Position numbers and translations under genes: made by a program. The notes beneath the pieces are model-generated. The model was not told the DNA's origin, ran no database searches, and worked only from the letters and a program-made list of their open reading frames with translations. A stretch of 64,000 nucleotides of DNA from Polaribacter marinus (GTDB lineage Bacteria; Bacteroidota; Bacteroidia; Flavobacteriales; Flavobacteriaceae), in assembly GCF_022662535.1 (NCBI RefSeq), contig NZ_JAKQYM010000001.1:372001-436000 (forward strand), read 5' to 3'. Shown piece after piece: positions 15,709 to 25,998 of the stretch; the first letter of the stretch is position 1, and each line of letters opens with the position of its first letter.

Positions 15709-17648
15709 GGTTTATAGAATTTTAAAATCAAAATTTCTAACAACAAAGATACAATTGCCAATGCTAAAAACCATTTCCAAAGCCAATGAACTTCATTTTT
15801 TTTATTAATTTCTTGAAAAACATCTTTGATAGATGATGAAACTGTGATGTTTTTGTTTGTTATTTCATTAACATCCATAAAAATCATTGAACTTTCTTCT
15901 TTTGGATAATTATATGCCAAGGTTTTTATAGTGTCTTTTTCTTTTAAAATAGAATAGAACCCTGCTATTAAAGGTTGTTCTTTTGTGGTTAGTGTTACTT
16001 TATTTTGAAGTATTTGTTGAATAGGTATAAAAGCTGCATCCGAATTTGATACTGATACGATTTCGTCTTTAGATAGCTTTGTTTCAATATCAATCTTATT
16101 TTCTTTATCAATTCTATAATATAACTGAGAATGTTTAAAACTTAATTTAGCAAAATTATAAAATACAGGTACTATTAAAGGAGAGTTTAAGAAATTGCTG
16201 TTATTTCTATTGATGGCACTTGAAATGTAGTAAATGTTATTATTAGTATTCTGAATTTGACTGATGAAAGCTAAATTATTTTCTAGTGAAATAATTTTAC
16301 TGCTATTTTTTGAGGAAATAGGGTAGTAGTTTTTAATTATTGGATATTGAAAATTACTTACTTTTTTAGAAAATACATTCTTAAAAAATGGATGATTATA
16401 ATTGATGCTGGTAATTTTTAAAGTGTCAGAAATTTTGGTTTTAATTTTACCAATATTTAGTTTTTGTAAAAAAGAATTGTAGGAGTTTACGTTGGAGTTT
16501 TCATTTGGAATAATAACTAAGCTTCCTCCTTTTTTTGAGAAATCAAGAATATTTTTTGATAAAATTTCCGGGATATTTTCTAGCTCATTTAAGATGATAA
16601 TTTGTTGCTTTTGGAGGATGTTGTAATTTATGTTTTTTAGAGAGTAATTTGTGAAATTAAATTCGTTTTTCGTGTAAATTTTTGATAAAAAAATGGCATT
16701 ACTTCCTATCGATAAAACATTAACTTTTTTAGTTGAATTTATATTGAAATAAAAAGTGTTGTCAAAATCAAAAGTGTCGTTAAAAGTTAAAGTTATTTTT
16801 CCTAAAAAATCAGCTTGATTTTGAATTGTGAATTTTATGATTTTTTCAGTATTACTTTCAATCGAAAAAGACTGTTTACTAATTAATTTTTTTTGATCAT
16901 AAATTGCAATAGGGATGTTGTTTTGTTGCTCTCCGTAATTTTTTATAACTACATTAATTAAGAAATTATTGGTGTTTTCGTTTGTAATGTAAACACTGTC
17001 AATAGAAATATTGTTTTTTTGAGTTGCTGTAAGTTTTATAGCGGAAAAAGCAGGTGTTACATTTGTAAACATTTTTTTGTAAGTATTCTGAAAATCAGAT
17101 ATCAATATACTTTTACGTGAAGTGTTAGTTTTATTTTTTTGAAAAGTAGATATTTTGAGTAAAATATTCGAAAAGTCTAATTTTTTAGAAGTGTTTTCTA
17201 TATTTAGTAACCTGTTTTTTAATTCTTGTTGGTTTATGTCTTTATAAAAATTATTGTTAGTAAGTAAGGAATAGTTGTCTTTTTCTGAAGAATTTTCTAT
17301 AATTTCTTGCGCTGCCACCTGTAATAAATTTCCTTTTTCTCCTTTTGTATTTGTGCTTAAAGAATTGTCTAAATATACAAAAGTATGTTGATTTTTATTT
17401 GTTTTTTTATCACTAAAATAAGGTTGAGAAAAAGCGAATAGTATCGCAGAAAATAAAAGCAATCTTGTACATAAAATCAACCACTTTTTTATGCGAGAAC
17501 TTTTACGAGTTTCTTGTGCTAATTTTTGCAAAAAAGCAACGTTTGTAAAAGGAACTTTTACAAATTTTTGTAATTGAAAAAGATGCACTAAAATAGGGAT
17601 GATTAGCAGTGCTAAAAAATATAAAACTTCAGGGTTTTTAAATTGCAT
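15705..17648 (-). CDS. BatA-domain membrane protein
   Basis: 647 residues. The N-terminus (about 1-80) is the BatA/aerotolerance N-terminal domain: one TM at 8-24, the motif LFQLQKFVKVPFTNVAFLQ, and a second TM about 59-76. A degenerate metal-ion-dependent adhesion site YLDNSLSTN follows (about 92-100), then a large Asn/Lys-rich region likely in the periplasm and a final TM (about 622-643, WKWFLALAIVSLLLEI). Related to the Bacteroides aerotolerance membrane proteins but not a complete vWA protein. Translationally coupled (ATGA) to the dihydroorotase-like gene, an association I believe is conserved in flavobacteria. Function unknown. Confidence 0.87.
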   Translation of the reverse strand: MQFKNPEVLYFLALLIIPILVHLFQLQKFVKVPFTNVAFLQKLAQETRKSSRIKKWLILCTRLLLFSAILFAFSQPYFSDKKTNKNQHTFVYLDNSLSTNTKGEKGNLLQVAAQEIIENSSEKDNYSLLTNNNFYKDINQQELKNRLLNIENTSKKLDFSNILLKISTFQKNKTNTSRKSILISDFQNTYKKMFTNVTPAFSAIKLTATQKNNISIDSVYITNENTNNFLINVVIKNYGEQQNNIPIAIYDQKKLISKQSFSIESNTEKIIKFTIQNQADFLGKITLTFNDTFDFDNTFYFNINSTKKVNVLSIGSNAIFLSKIYTKNEFNFTNYSLKNINYNILQKQQIIILNELENIPEILSKNILDFSKKGGSLVIIPNENSNVNSYNSFLQKLNIGKIKTKISDTLKITSINYNHPFFKNVFSKKVSNFQYPIIKNYYPISSKNSSKIISLENNLAFISQIQNTNNNIYYISSAINRNNSNFLNSPLIVPVFYNFAKLSFKHSQLYYRIDKENKIDIETKLSKDEIVSVSNSDAAFIPIQQILQNKVTLTTKEQPLIAGFYSILKEKDTIKTLAYNYPKEESSMIFMDVNEITNKNITVSSSIKDVFQEINKKNEVHWLWKWFLALAIVSLLLEILILKFYKP

Positions 17649-17715
17649 TTATGGTTTTATTAAAGTCTAAATGTATTACAAAAAAGAGGATAAAAAAACA
17701 GTTGTTAATTTCTAA

Positions 17716-18480
17716 TTAAAACTTTTCAAAAACTCCTAATCCAAACAACGCAAAATCGTATTTTACTGGGTCTAATTTGTCTAATTTTCTTAAATTAGTG
17801 TCTAATTCAGATAGCGCTTTCCAATCGTTTTGTTTTCTTAAAAGTAGTTTTAACTTTCTTGCAACATTACCAGAATGAACATCTAATGGACAAGATAAAT
17901 TAGACGCCTTGTGAGATTTCCAAAGACCAAAATCAACACCTGCTTTGTCATTTCTAACCATCCATCTTAAAAACATATTGATACGCTTAGCTGCCGAATT
18001 TTTTAAGGGATCGGAAATGTGCTTTTGGGTTCTTTGTTGGTGATCAATTTCAAAAAAAATCTTTTTAAATTGATGAATTGAATTTTGATAATTGTTAGAA
18101 TTGTCTTTAATTAAAAGTACATTTTCTAAACTTGTATGCTTTTTGTAAATGTTTTGTAAAGATTTTACAAATTGTTGAAAATCGATGTGATTAAACGTTC
18201 TATGTACAAAGTTTTGAAACGTTTCTAGATCTTTTTCTTGGTGATTTAAGATGAAATCATGAGGAGAATTATCTAATAATTCCATCATTTTAGAAGCGTT
18301 TTTAATAATCATTTTTCTATTTCCCCAAGATATGGTTGCAGTTAGAAATGCGGCAATTTCAATATCTTCTTTATTTGTAAAACGATGAGGTATCTGTATG
18401 GGGTCTGACTCAATAAACTTTGGGTTGTTATAGAGAATTACTTTTTCGTCTAAAAATTCTTTGAGTTCAGATTTTTTCAT
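17716..18480 (-). CDS. TIGR02757/DUF2400 family protein
   Basis: 254 residues, family length. Conserved elements include IAAFLTATISWGNRKMI (about 43-59) and LSCPLDVHSGNVARKLKLL (about 195-213), then a C-terminal KYDFALFGLGV. The family has no established function that I know of. The LDVHSGNVARKL motif resembles the VDTHVxRVxxRL segment of HhH-GPD DNA glycosylases, an inference worth testing. It lies 6 bp after lolD, in the same direction. Confidence 0.85.
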   Translation of the reverse strand: MKKSELKEFLDEKVILYNNPKFIESDPIQIPHRFTNKEDIEIAAFLTATISWGNRKMIIKNASKMMELLDNSPHDFILNHQEKDLETFQNFVHRTFNHIDFQQFVKSLQNIYKKHTSLENVLLIKDNSNNYQNSIHQFKKIFFEIDHQQRTQKHISDPLKNSAAKRINMFLRWMVRNDKAGVDFGLWKSHKASNLSCPLDVHSGNVARKLKLLLRKQNDWKALSELDTNLRKLDKLDPVKYDFALFGLGVFEKF

Positions 18481-18486
18481 GTAGCA

Positions 18487-19146
18487 TTAAATAATTTTAC
18501 CATCAATCATGGTTAATTTTCTATCTGCCATATTTGCTAATTCTTCATTATGAGTAACTAATACAAATGTTTGGTTAAATTCATCACGAAGTTTAAAGAA
18601 TAATTCGTGTAAATTTTTTGCAGATTCACTATCTAAGTTTCCACTGGGTTCATCTGCTAAAATTACAGCAGGATTGTTTATTAATGCTCTGGCAACGGCA
18701 ACTCTTTGTTGTTCGCCTCCAGAAAGTTCATTTGGTTTGTGGTGTATTCTGTGTGATAATCCTAAAAAAGCTAAAATTTCTTTGGCTCTGCTTTCTGCTT
18801 CTTTTTTAGATTTTTTACCAATAAAAGCGGGAATACAAACATTTTCTAAAGCTGTAAACTCTGGTAATAATTGGTGGAACTGAAAGATAAAGCCAATATG
18901 ATTATTTCTAAAAGAGGACAATTCTTTATCTGAAAGATTTTTTAAAGATGTATTATTGATTGATAATTCAAAATCTTCTTCTTTTAAAGGTTTGTCTAAA
19001 GTTCCTAAAATCTGTAAAAGAGTTGTTTTTCCTGCGCCAGAAGGTCCTACTATGGCTACAATTTCACCTTTTTTAACGTGTAAATCTACACCTTTTAAAA
19101 CTTCTACTTCACCATAATATTTGTGAATATTTTTACTAATAATCAT
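18487..19146 (-). CDS. lolD: Lipoprotein-release ABC transporter ATP-binding protein
   Basis: 219 residues, LolD/MacB-type ATPase length. Walker A GPSGAGKT (34-41), Q-loop [16 protein letters not shown], signature LSGGEQQR (about 141-148), Walker [12 protein letters not shown], switch histidine in LVTHNEELA. With a LolCE-type permease (not adjacent here) it extracts lipoproteins from the inner membrane. Solitary lolD beside a DUF2400 gene is common in Bacteroidota as far as I recall. The partner could instead be a MacB-type exporter. Confidence 0.88.
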   Translation of the reverse strand: MIISKNIHKYYGEVEVLKGVDLHVKKGEIVAIVGPSGAGKTTLLQILGTLDKPLKEEDFELSINNTSLKNLSDKELSSFRNNHIGFIFQFHQLLPEFTALENVCIPAFIGKKSKKEAESRAKEILAFLGLSHRIHHKPNELSGGEQQRVAVARALINNPAVILADEPSGNLDSESAKNLHELFFKLRDEFNQTFVLVTHNEELANMADRKLTMIDGKII

Positions 19147-19170
19147 GCTTAGCTATTTGTAACGAAAGTA

Positions 19171-19210
19171 TAAAAAAGAAATCAGAAATACCTAAGCGTA
19201 TTTCTGATTT
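19171..19210 (-). terminator. Terminator of the DUF5916 gene
   Basis: Perfect 13-bp stem AAATCAGAAATAC / GTATTTCTGATTT (19179-19191 and 19198-19210), 6-nt loop; on the minus strand it is followed by a T-rich run (A-run at 19172-19177 on plus). Confidence 0.88.
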
Positions 19211-19241
19211 AATTTAAAATTTATGTTCTGTTTTTTTAGTA

Positions 19242-21728
19242 CTAGAAAAGATTCTTTAATTTATTGTAATCTATAAAATAGACCAATCTTACAGAAAAGG
19301 TATGTCTTTGTGATTGTTTAAAAAGGTTGTCTAAATTATTGAAAAAGCTTAAATTAGATTTATTGTCTTGATTAACTAAGGAGTTTCTGTAAAAAGCAAT
19401 TAGTTGGCTTCCTGGAGCAAATTGCCATACGTAATTTAGATCTAAATTCCAGCTATTAAAATTCACATCATCTCCACTATAAGTGTTGTTAGGGTCTAAA
19501 TTTCCTTCGGAATTTAAGGTGTGGTAACTATTGTAACTAACAGATCCCCAATAATGTCTAAAACTTAAGGCTAAAGAAGATTTTGTACTAAAGCTATATT
19601 TACCAGAAAGCGTATTTGTATAACTTTTTCTATCTCTCATTCCAAAAATAATGTCTGAAGCAACTTCATCTATATAACCTTGATCGTTATTTGTTTTGTT
19701 AAAGTTCATATTATAGGTTAAAGAAAATTGGTCTGTAAAACGATAACGTGGTGCAATGCTAAAACCGTAACCTGTTTTAGGATTGTTAGTATACCCTGTG
19801 TAATAAGCACTTGTATTTAATTCTAATTTCTTTTGAGAATTTGTAGAAATGTAGATATTGATGTTTTTACTTTCTGGTTGTAAAAAGTATACCCCACTAG
19901 TTGTTCCTTGTCTTGGTTCAAAAAAGTCCTTGCTTTCTGTAGAGTAGTTTATGTTTCCTCCATAAGAAAAGCGATTTCTAGTTTGTGCATTGTAGCTTAA
20001 ACTTAGGTCGTATCCTGTGTAAATACCAGAGAAATGTTGAAATTTCAACTGGTTGTAAAGGCTAAAGTTGTAACTATTAAATCTTTTTGTTGGTTGTAGT
20101 GTTGTCCATCCTGCACTACCGTAAATTGTTTGTTCGTTATTGCTAAAAAGAATTCCAAAATCATTTGGATTAAAGTCTTTGTTTTCGAAGTTGTATCCTA
20201 ATTCCCAGTTCCAATTCCCAGAATTATAACCAAAACTATTGTCAAAAGTGTATCCCGTATTTGGATTGTAGATATCGTCTGAAAGATTACTCATTTTAAC
20301 AGAACCATCTACATTGTATTTACTGTCTTTGGTTTCTATATGCCAGTTTAAAGCAGTAACATTGGCATCTCTAAATCTTCCGTTTCTAGTAACATTAGTG
20401 TTGATTAAAGATACTGTTGAGTTTTGATTAAATTGTTGGTCTAAGACTAAAATGTTAAAGTTGGTGAAAGGATCAATAACTTCTTTTCTTGTAGTAATAG
20501 TTTTAGAAGTTGCTCCTCCGTTTGTTTGTTCTGTTGTAGTTTTAATAGTAGCTTGTGTTTTTTCTGTAATGGCATTAAAAAAACCAATTCCTAATCCACT
20601 TTTTGTTCTTCCAGAAATTTTTACAGCATTTAGCATGGTAACCTTAGTAGGATAATCTATAATTTCTTCGTTTACTCTTTTTCCATTACTGTCAAAATTA
20701 TCTTGTTCTATTAATGTGGATGAAACATTGAATTGATCTATTGGAGAACTACCAATTCTTCTAGAGTAAAAAAGATTTCCTTTATTAAACAACTCTGTTC
20801 CTTCTGTGAAAAACTGACGTTGTTCTGTAAATTGTTGTTCAAAAGGGCCTAAGTTTAGTACTACATTATCAAAACCAACTTGACTAAAATCTGGGATTAA
20901 GGTTGCATCTAAAGTAAAGTTTTCTGTTAGTCCATATTTTATATCCATACCAAGACTGTAGTCAAATTCTGATTTTCCTTTATAACTTGTTGTCGTTGCT
21001 GATGCGTATGGGTATAGGTTTAGCCTTGTAGGAGGTTTGATGTCTTTAAAATCTGTAATTAAACCATCATATTGAGTCCAATTTCCTACCGAATTATCAA
21101 CATGCGTCCAAGTGTGTTGTGTATTTAATTTTTCTAATCTTCTATGAAAATTAAATCCCCAAGATTGAATAGGTCTGTTCGCAAAACGCAAAGCTCTATA
21201 AGGAATTTTCATTTCTACATTCCAACCTTTATGATCTGTAGAAACTGCGCTTTCCCAAACCGCACTCCAATTTAAATCTTCATTTCCGTTAGAAACTTTA
21301 GCATCTGCTTGATTTCCTGTTGCTTGAACAATAAATTCAAAAGGGTTTTGACCATCATCATTAGGATTTATGGTAACCAAGAAGAAATCTGATATACTGA
21401 AATTGTCTCTGATTGCAAATTCTTTAGGAATCTCTTTAGGGTTCGGATCATTCATTTGCGCAGAAATATAAACGGCATCATCATTATAAATAACCTTAAC
21501 ACTTGTTTGATATTCACGAGAAACAGGTTTGCCGTTATCGGGTCTAAAAATAACGAAATCTGTAATCACTTCAGTATTTTTCCAAGCGTCATCATTTAAA
21601 ATACCGTCTATTTTAGGAGCTTTTGAAACTCTTACTGTTTTAATAGTCTTTCTATTTGGTTTGTTTTGTGCGGATAACTGATAGGTATAAGTTAAAAATA
21701 TCAGTATTAGTAAATTTCTGTTTAACAT
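19242..21728 (-). CDS. DUF5916 / CBM9-like outer-membrane protein
   Basis: About 828 residues from the ATG at 21728 (an earlier in-frame ATG at 21755 adds nine residues before the signal peptide; the later one leaves a standard MLNRNLLILIF signal sequence ending in SAQ). Residues about 30-220 form a CBM9-like beta-sandwich (IDGILNDDAWKNTEVI, VKVIYNDDAVYISAQMNDP). The rest is repeated aromatic beta-strands of the DUF5916 barrel (e.g. WNWELGYNFENKDF), with a C-terminal strand ending in KNLF. It probably sits in the outer membrane. Substrate unknown; such genes are often near carbohydrate or peptide metabolism, but no such neighbours occur here. Confidence 0.87.
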   Translation of the reverse strand: MLNRNLLILIFLTYTYQLSAQNKPNRKTIKTVRVSKAPKIDGILNDDAWKNTEVITDFVIFRPDNGKPVSREYQTSVKVIYNDDAVYISAQMNDPNPKEIPKEFAIRDNFSISDFFLVTINPNDDGQNPFEFIVQATGNQADAKVSNGNEDLNWSAVWESAVSTDHKGWNVEMKIPYRALRFANRPIQSWGFNFHRRLEKLNTQHTWTHVDNSVGNWTQYDGLITDFKDIKPPTRLNLYPYASATTTSYKGKSEFDYSLGMDIKYGLTENFTLDATLIPDFSQVGFDNVVLNLGPFEQQFTEQRQFFTEGTELFNKGNLFYSRRIGSSPIDQFNVSSTLIEQDNFDSNGKRVNEEIIDYPTKVTMLNAVKISGRTKSGLGIGFFNAITEKTQATIKTTTEQTNGGATSKTITTRKEVIDPFTNFNILVLDQQFNQNSTVSLINTNVTRNGRFRDANVTALNWHIETKDSKYNVDGSVKMSNLSDDIYNPNTGYTFDNSFGYNSGNWNWELGYNFENKDFNPNDFGILFSNNEQTIYGSAGWTTLQPTKRFNSYNFSLYNQLKFQHFSGIYTGYDLSLSYNAQTRNRFSYGGNINYSTESKDFFEPRQGTTSGVYFLQPESKNINIYISTNSQKKLELNTSAYYTGYTNNPKTGYGFSIAPRYRFTDQFSLTYNMNFNKTNNDQGYIDEVASDIIFGMRDRKSYTNTLSGKYSFSTKSSLALSFRHYWGSVSYNSYHTLNSEGNLDPNNTYSGDDVNFNSWNLDLNYVWQFAPGSQLIAFYRNSLVNQDNKSNLSFFNNLDNLFKQSQRHTFSVRLVYFIDYNKLKNLF

Positions 21729-22018
21729 ATAAATTGGTTGATTTTTTATAAACACACAATTAAAGTATGAATTGCATAAAGGTAATTCGTTACAAAACTG
21801 TGTTAATTAATAGAAAGACACTTTAAAAATGAAAGTGTTACAAAAAAGAAGATCTTAATTAAATTTTAAAATAAATTAATGATGGTTAAACTTTAAAAGG
21901 TAACAAAAGTATAAAAACTTTTTTTGGTGCCTATTTGTTAAATAAGGCTAGTGTATAGATGATTTATAATTAAGAATTATTTTATAAAAAAATGTATAAA
22001 ATTTCATCTTTGAATTTG

Positions 22019-22026
22019 TACTTTTG
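22019..22026 (+). promoter_or_regulatory. Bacteroidota -7 promoter element (TACTTTTG) for sucC
   Basis: TACTTTTG matches TAnnTTTG and lies 24 bp before the sucC ATG. The rest of the 21756-22050 gap is AT-rich and shows nothing else I can support. Confidence 0.6.
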
Positions 22027-22050
22027 TAGCATTAAACAATATTCTTACAA

Positions 22051-23247
22051 ATGAATTTACACGAATATCAAGGAAAAGAAATTTTAAACAGTTTTGGCGT
22101 TAGAATTCAACGTGGAATTGTTGCAAGTACTCCTGCAGAAGCAGTTGAGGCTGCAAAAAAACTTACAGAAGAAACAGGAACAGGTTGGCACGTTATAAAA
22201 GCACAAGTTCACGCAGGTGGTCGTGGAAAAGGTGGTGGTGTTAAGTTGGCTAAAAACTTAGACGAAGTTAAAAGTATTTCTGATGATATTATTGGAATGA
22301 TGTTAATTACGCCTCAAACATCTGCAGAAGGAAAGTTAGTAAACCAAGTTTTGGTAGCAGAAGATGTATATTACCCTGGAGATTCTGAGCCAGAAGAATA
22401 TTATATGTCTGTTTTATTAAACAGAGCTACTGGTAGAAATATGATTATGTATTCTACAGAAGGTGGAATGGATATTGAAACTGTTGCAGAAGAAACTCCA
22501 CATTTAATTTTTACAGAAGAGATTGATCCTTTATTAGGAATTATGCCTTTTCAAGCACGTAAAATTGCTTTTAACTTAGGTTTGTCTGGAGTAGCTTTTA
22601 AAGAAATGACAAAATTTGTTACAAATTTATATAAAGCATATATCGGTTCTGATTCTTCTATGTTTGAGATTAACCCTGTATTGAAAACATCAGATTCTAA
22701 AATTATGGCAGTTGATGCTAAAGTTTCTTTAGATGAAAATGCGTTATATAGACATAAAGATTATGCAGCAATGCGTGATTTAAGAGAAGAAAATCCAATT
22801 GAGGTTGAAGCGAAAGCTGCAGGTTTAAACTATGTAGATTTAGATGGAAATGTTGGTTGTATGGTAAACGGAGCTGGTTTAGCAATGGGAACCATGGATT
22901 TAATTAAAGAGTCTGGAGGAGAGCCTGCTAACTTTTTAGATGTTGGTGGTACTGCAGATGCACAAAGAGTTGAAACTGCTTTTGGTATTATTTTAAAAGA
23001 TCCTAATGTAAAAGCTATATTAGTTAATATCTTCGGTGGTATTGTACGTTGTGATAGAGTAGCACAAGGTGTTGTAGATGCTTATAAGAGTATGGGAGAC
23101 AAGATTAATGTGCCTATTATTTGTAGATTACAAGGAACAAATGCTAAAGAAGCAAAAGAATTGATAGACAATAGTGGAATGGAAATTATTTCTGCTACTG
23201 AGTTTCAAGAAGCTGCTGATAAAGTGCAAGAAGTTTTACAAGCTTAA
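22051..23247 (+). CDS. sucC: Succinyl-CoA synthetase (ADP-forming) subunit beta
   Basis: 398 residues, normal for SucC. N-terminal ATP-grasp domain starts MNLHEYQGKEIL and contains KAQVHAGGRGKGGGVK (nucleotide-binding lysine and glycine loop); the C-terminal ligase domain has GNVGCMVNGAGLAMGTMD and FGGIVRCDRVAQGV. It forms the TCA-cycle enzyme with SucD, which is not adjacent here (as in many Bacteroidota). Codons are the most optimised-looking in the window, fitting high expression. Own promoter and strong terminator: monocistronic. Confidence 0.97.
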   Translation: MNLHEYQGKEILNSFGVRIQRGIVASTPAEAVEAAKKLTEETGTGWHVIKAQVHAGGRGKGGGVKLAKNLDEVKSISDDIIGMMLITPQTSAEGKLVNQVLVAEDVYYPGDSEPEEYYMSVLLNRATGRNMIMYSTEGGMDIETVAEETPHLIFTEEIDPLLGIMPFQARKIAFNLGLSGVAFKEMTKFVTNLYKAYIGSDSSMFEINPVLKTSDSKIMAVDAKVSLDENALYRHKDYAAMRDLREENPIEVEAKAAGLNYVDLDGNVGCMVNGAGLAMGTMDLIKESGGEPANFLDVGGTADAQRVETAFGIILKDPNVKAILVNIFGGIVRCDRVAQGVVDAYKSMGDKINVPIICRLQGTNAKEAKELIDNSGMEIISATEFQEAADKVQEVLQA

Positions 23248-23271
23248 GATTTTTAAGTTTACATATATTTA

Positions 23272-23308
23272 AAACGCCTTACATATTCTGTAAGGCGTTT
23301 CTTTTTTT
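23272..23308 (+). terminator. Intrinsic terminator of sucC
   Basis: Perfect 12-bp stem AAACGCCTTACA / TGTAAGGCGTTT (23272-23283, 23289-23300), 5-nt loop, then a C and a T7 run. Confidence 0.93.
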
Positions 23309-23431
23309 ACTAAAGCTTAGGATATATGTAATTGAGAATACTTAATTTGCCTTTAATCTGTGTTGATAGGTACTTGAGTAGGTTTATTTAATTATTACTT
23401 ATATTAGTGATTATTATTAAATTAATTATTT

Positions 23432-23995
23432 ATGAAAAAAATTGTATTTTTTATTTTATTTCCATTACAACTAATTGCACAAGACTTGACAAATTCTGAG
23501 GTATTTTGGAATACTTTAAAAGAACACTGTGGAAAAGCTTATGAAGGGAAAATAGTTGCAGGAGGTAAAGAAGGAGATGGTTTTACTGGCAAAAAATTAG
23601 TGATGCACGTTCGTTCTTGTTCGGAAAATACGATTAGAGTTCCTTTTTTTGTTGGTGATGATAAATCTAGGACTTGGATTTTTACAATGAACGATGATCA
23701 TTTGATTCAATTAAAACACGATCATAGACATATAGACGGATCAGAAGATAAAATTACCCAATATGGAGGTATAAGCGCTAATGTTGGTTTAGATCATCTT
23801 CAGGTTTTTCCTGCAGATAAACAAACAGCAGCTTTAATTCCTGCAGCTGCTACTAATATTTGGTGGGTTTCTATAGATAAAACAAGTTTTACCTATAATT
23901 TACGAAGAATAGGAAGTGAACGGTTTTTTTCTGTTAAGTTTGATTTAACAAAAGAAGTAAAAACTCCATCTGCTCCTTGGGGAACAGAAAATTGA
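23432..23995 (+). CDS. Secreted protein of unknown function (187 aa)
   Basis: 187 residues with a short signal peptide (MKKIVFFILFPLQLIAQ). The mature part has an unusual density of His/Asp (DDHLIQLKHDHRHIDGSED, about 88-106) and two cysteines (C33, C64) that could form a disulfide in the periplasm. It ends with TPSAPWGTEN. No recognisable domain; the His/Asp cluster could bind metal, but this is speculation. No consensus promoter seen in the 120 bp upstream. Convergent with the CAP-lectin gene. Confidence 0.75.
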   Translation: MKKIVFFILFPLQLIAQDLTNSEVFWNTLKEHCGKAYEGKIVAGGKEGDGFTGKKLVMHVRSCSENTIRVPFFVGDDKSRTWIFTMNDDHLIQLKHDHRHIDGSEDKITQYGGISANVGLDHLQVFPADKQTAALIPAAATNIWWVSIDKTSFTYNLRRIGSERFFSVKFDLTKEVKTPSAPWGTEN

Positions 23996-24052
23996 TTTGT
24001 TTTTAGAAAAGCTACCAAACAATAAACAACTCTTTACCTATGTTTTTTATAA

Positions 24053-24150
24053 TAATACTATATTTTTATAAAATTTATACTAGTATATTTTTAAAATTAT
24101 ACTAGTATTTTATATTTATTATACTAGTATATGTTTAAATCTTATACTTG
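24053..24150. repeat. Phased array of TATACTAGTAT palindromes, 22-bp unit
   Basis: Three near-perfect copies of TATACTAGTAT(A) begin at 24076, 24098 and 24120, exactly 22 bp apart. A degenerate copy (ATACTATAT) is at 24055, again 22 bp before, and a weaker one (TATACTTG) at 24143. Spacers are A/T tracts. The unit is a 12-bp self-complementary sequence repeated every two helical turns, inside the 369-bp gap 23996-24364. It may be an operator array or an AT tandem repeat. The rest of the gap holds only the terminator at 24303-24339. Confidence 0.75.
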
Positions 24151-24302
24151 CTGTTAATAAAATTTATAAGAGTTAATACTAAACATTTATATGAATATTT
24201 ATAAAAATTGTATTGTAAAATAAGTTTGATAACTGAAATCAAACACACAAAACATTTTTTTTTACTAAAATAAAAGTTATGTAAAAGACTATATAGATTA
24301 TT

Positions 24303-24339
24303 AAAAAAACCTTACCAGTTAGATTGGTAAGGTTTTTTT
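24303..24339. terminator. Bidirectional terminator
   Basis: Stem CCTTACCA / TGGTAAGG (24310-24317, 24325-24332) flanked by A7 and T7 runs, between convergent genes. Confidence 0.9.
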
Positions 24340-24364
24340 ATTAGTTATTTAAGGATAGTAATTT

Positions 24365-25699
<1,335 letters not shown>

Positions 25700-25777
25700 A
25701 GAATTTTTATACATAATTATAATGGTTTTATAAAAAGGGAGTGTGCTTTTTGTTAAAAAAAAAGAAGGCTACCTAAT

Positions 25778-25986
25778 TTAGTTAATGCGGCAATTTAAAT
25801 AAAAAAAGGAAAATATTGTAATATTTTTAATTTTGAATTCATAGAATTTTATTTTGGAAAGATTGCTTTTATATTCTTCTTTGGTAAGTGTACTTAAGTT
25901 TTCGTTTGAAAAAAGTATTTTTTTATCTTGTGAGTAAGTGCTTATTATGAGTGTTAATAAGAAAAAAATGTAATTGACTTCTTCAT
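25778..25986 (-). pseudogene. Frameshifted small secreted-protein gene
   Basis: Minus-strand ATG at 25986 starts MKKSITFF and runs into stop after 10 codons. Adding one T to the T7 tract (A7 at 25962-25968 on plus) restores a continuous frame of about 69 codons: a signal peptide (MKKSITFFFLLTLIISTYSQ) followed by DKKILFSNENLSTLTKEEYK and a Lys/Phe-rich tail, ending at TAA 25778. The restored signal peptide is convincing, so this is a decayed or phase-off gene, or a base-call error in the homopolymer. The remainder of the 25715-25998 gap shows nothing else. Confidence 0.6.
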
Positions 25987-25998
25987 TATTACAATAAT

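Noticed and set aside
24053-24150. Palindrome array as a CRISPR
   Set aside because: Units of 22 bp contiguous without unique spacers of 30-40 bp, and no cas genes.
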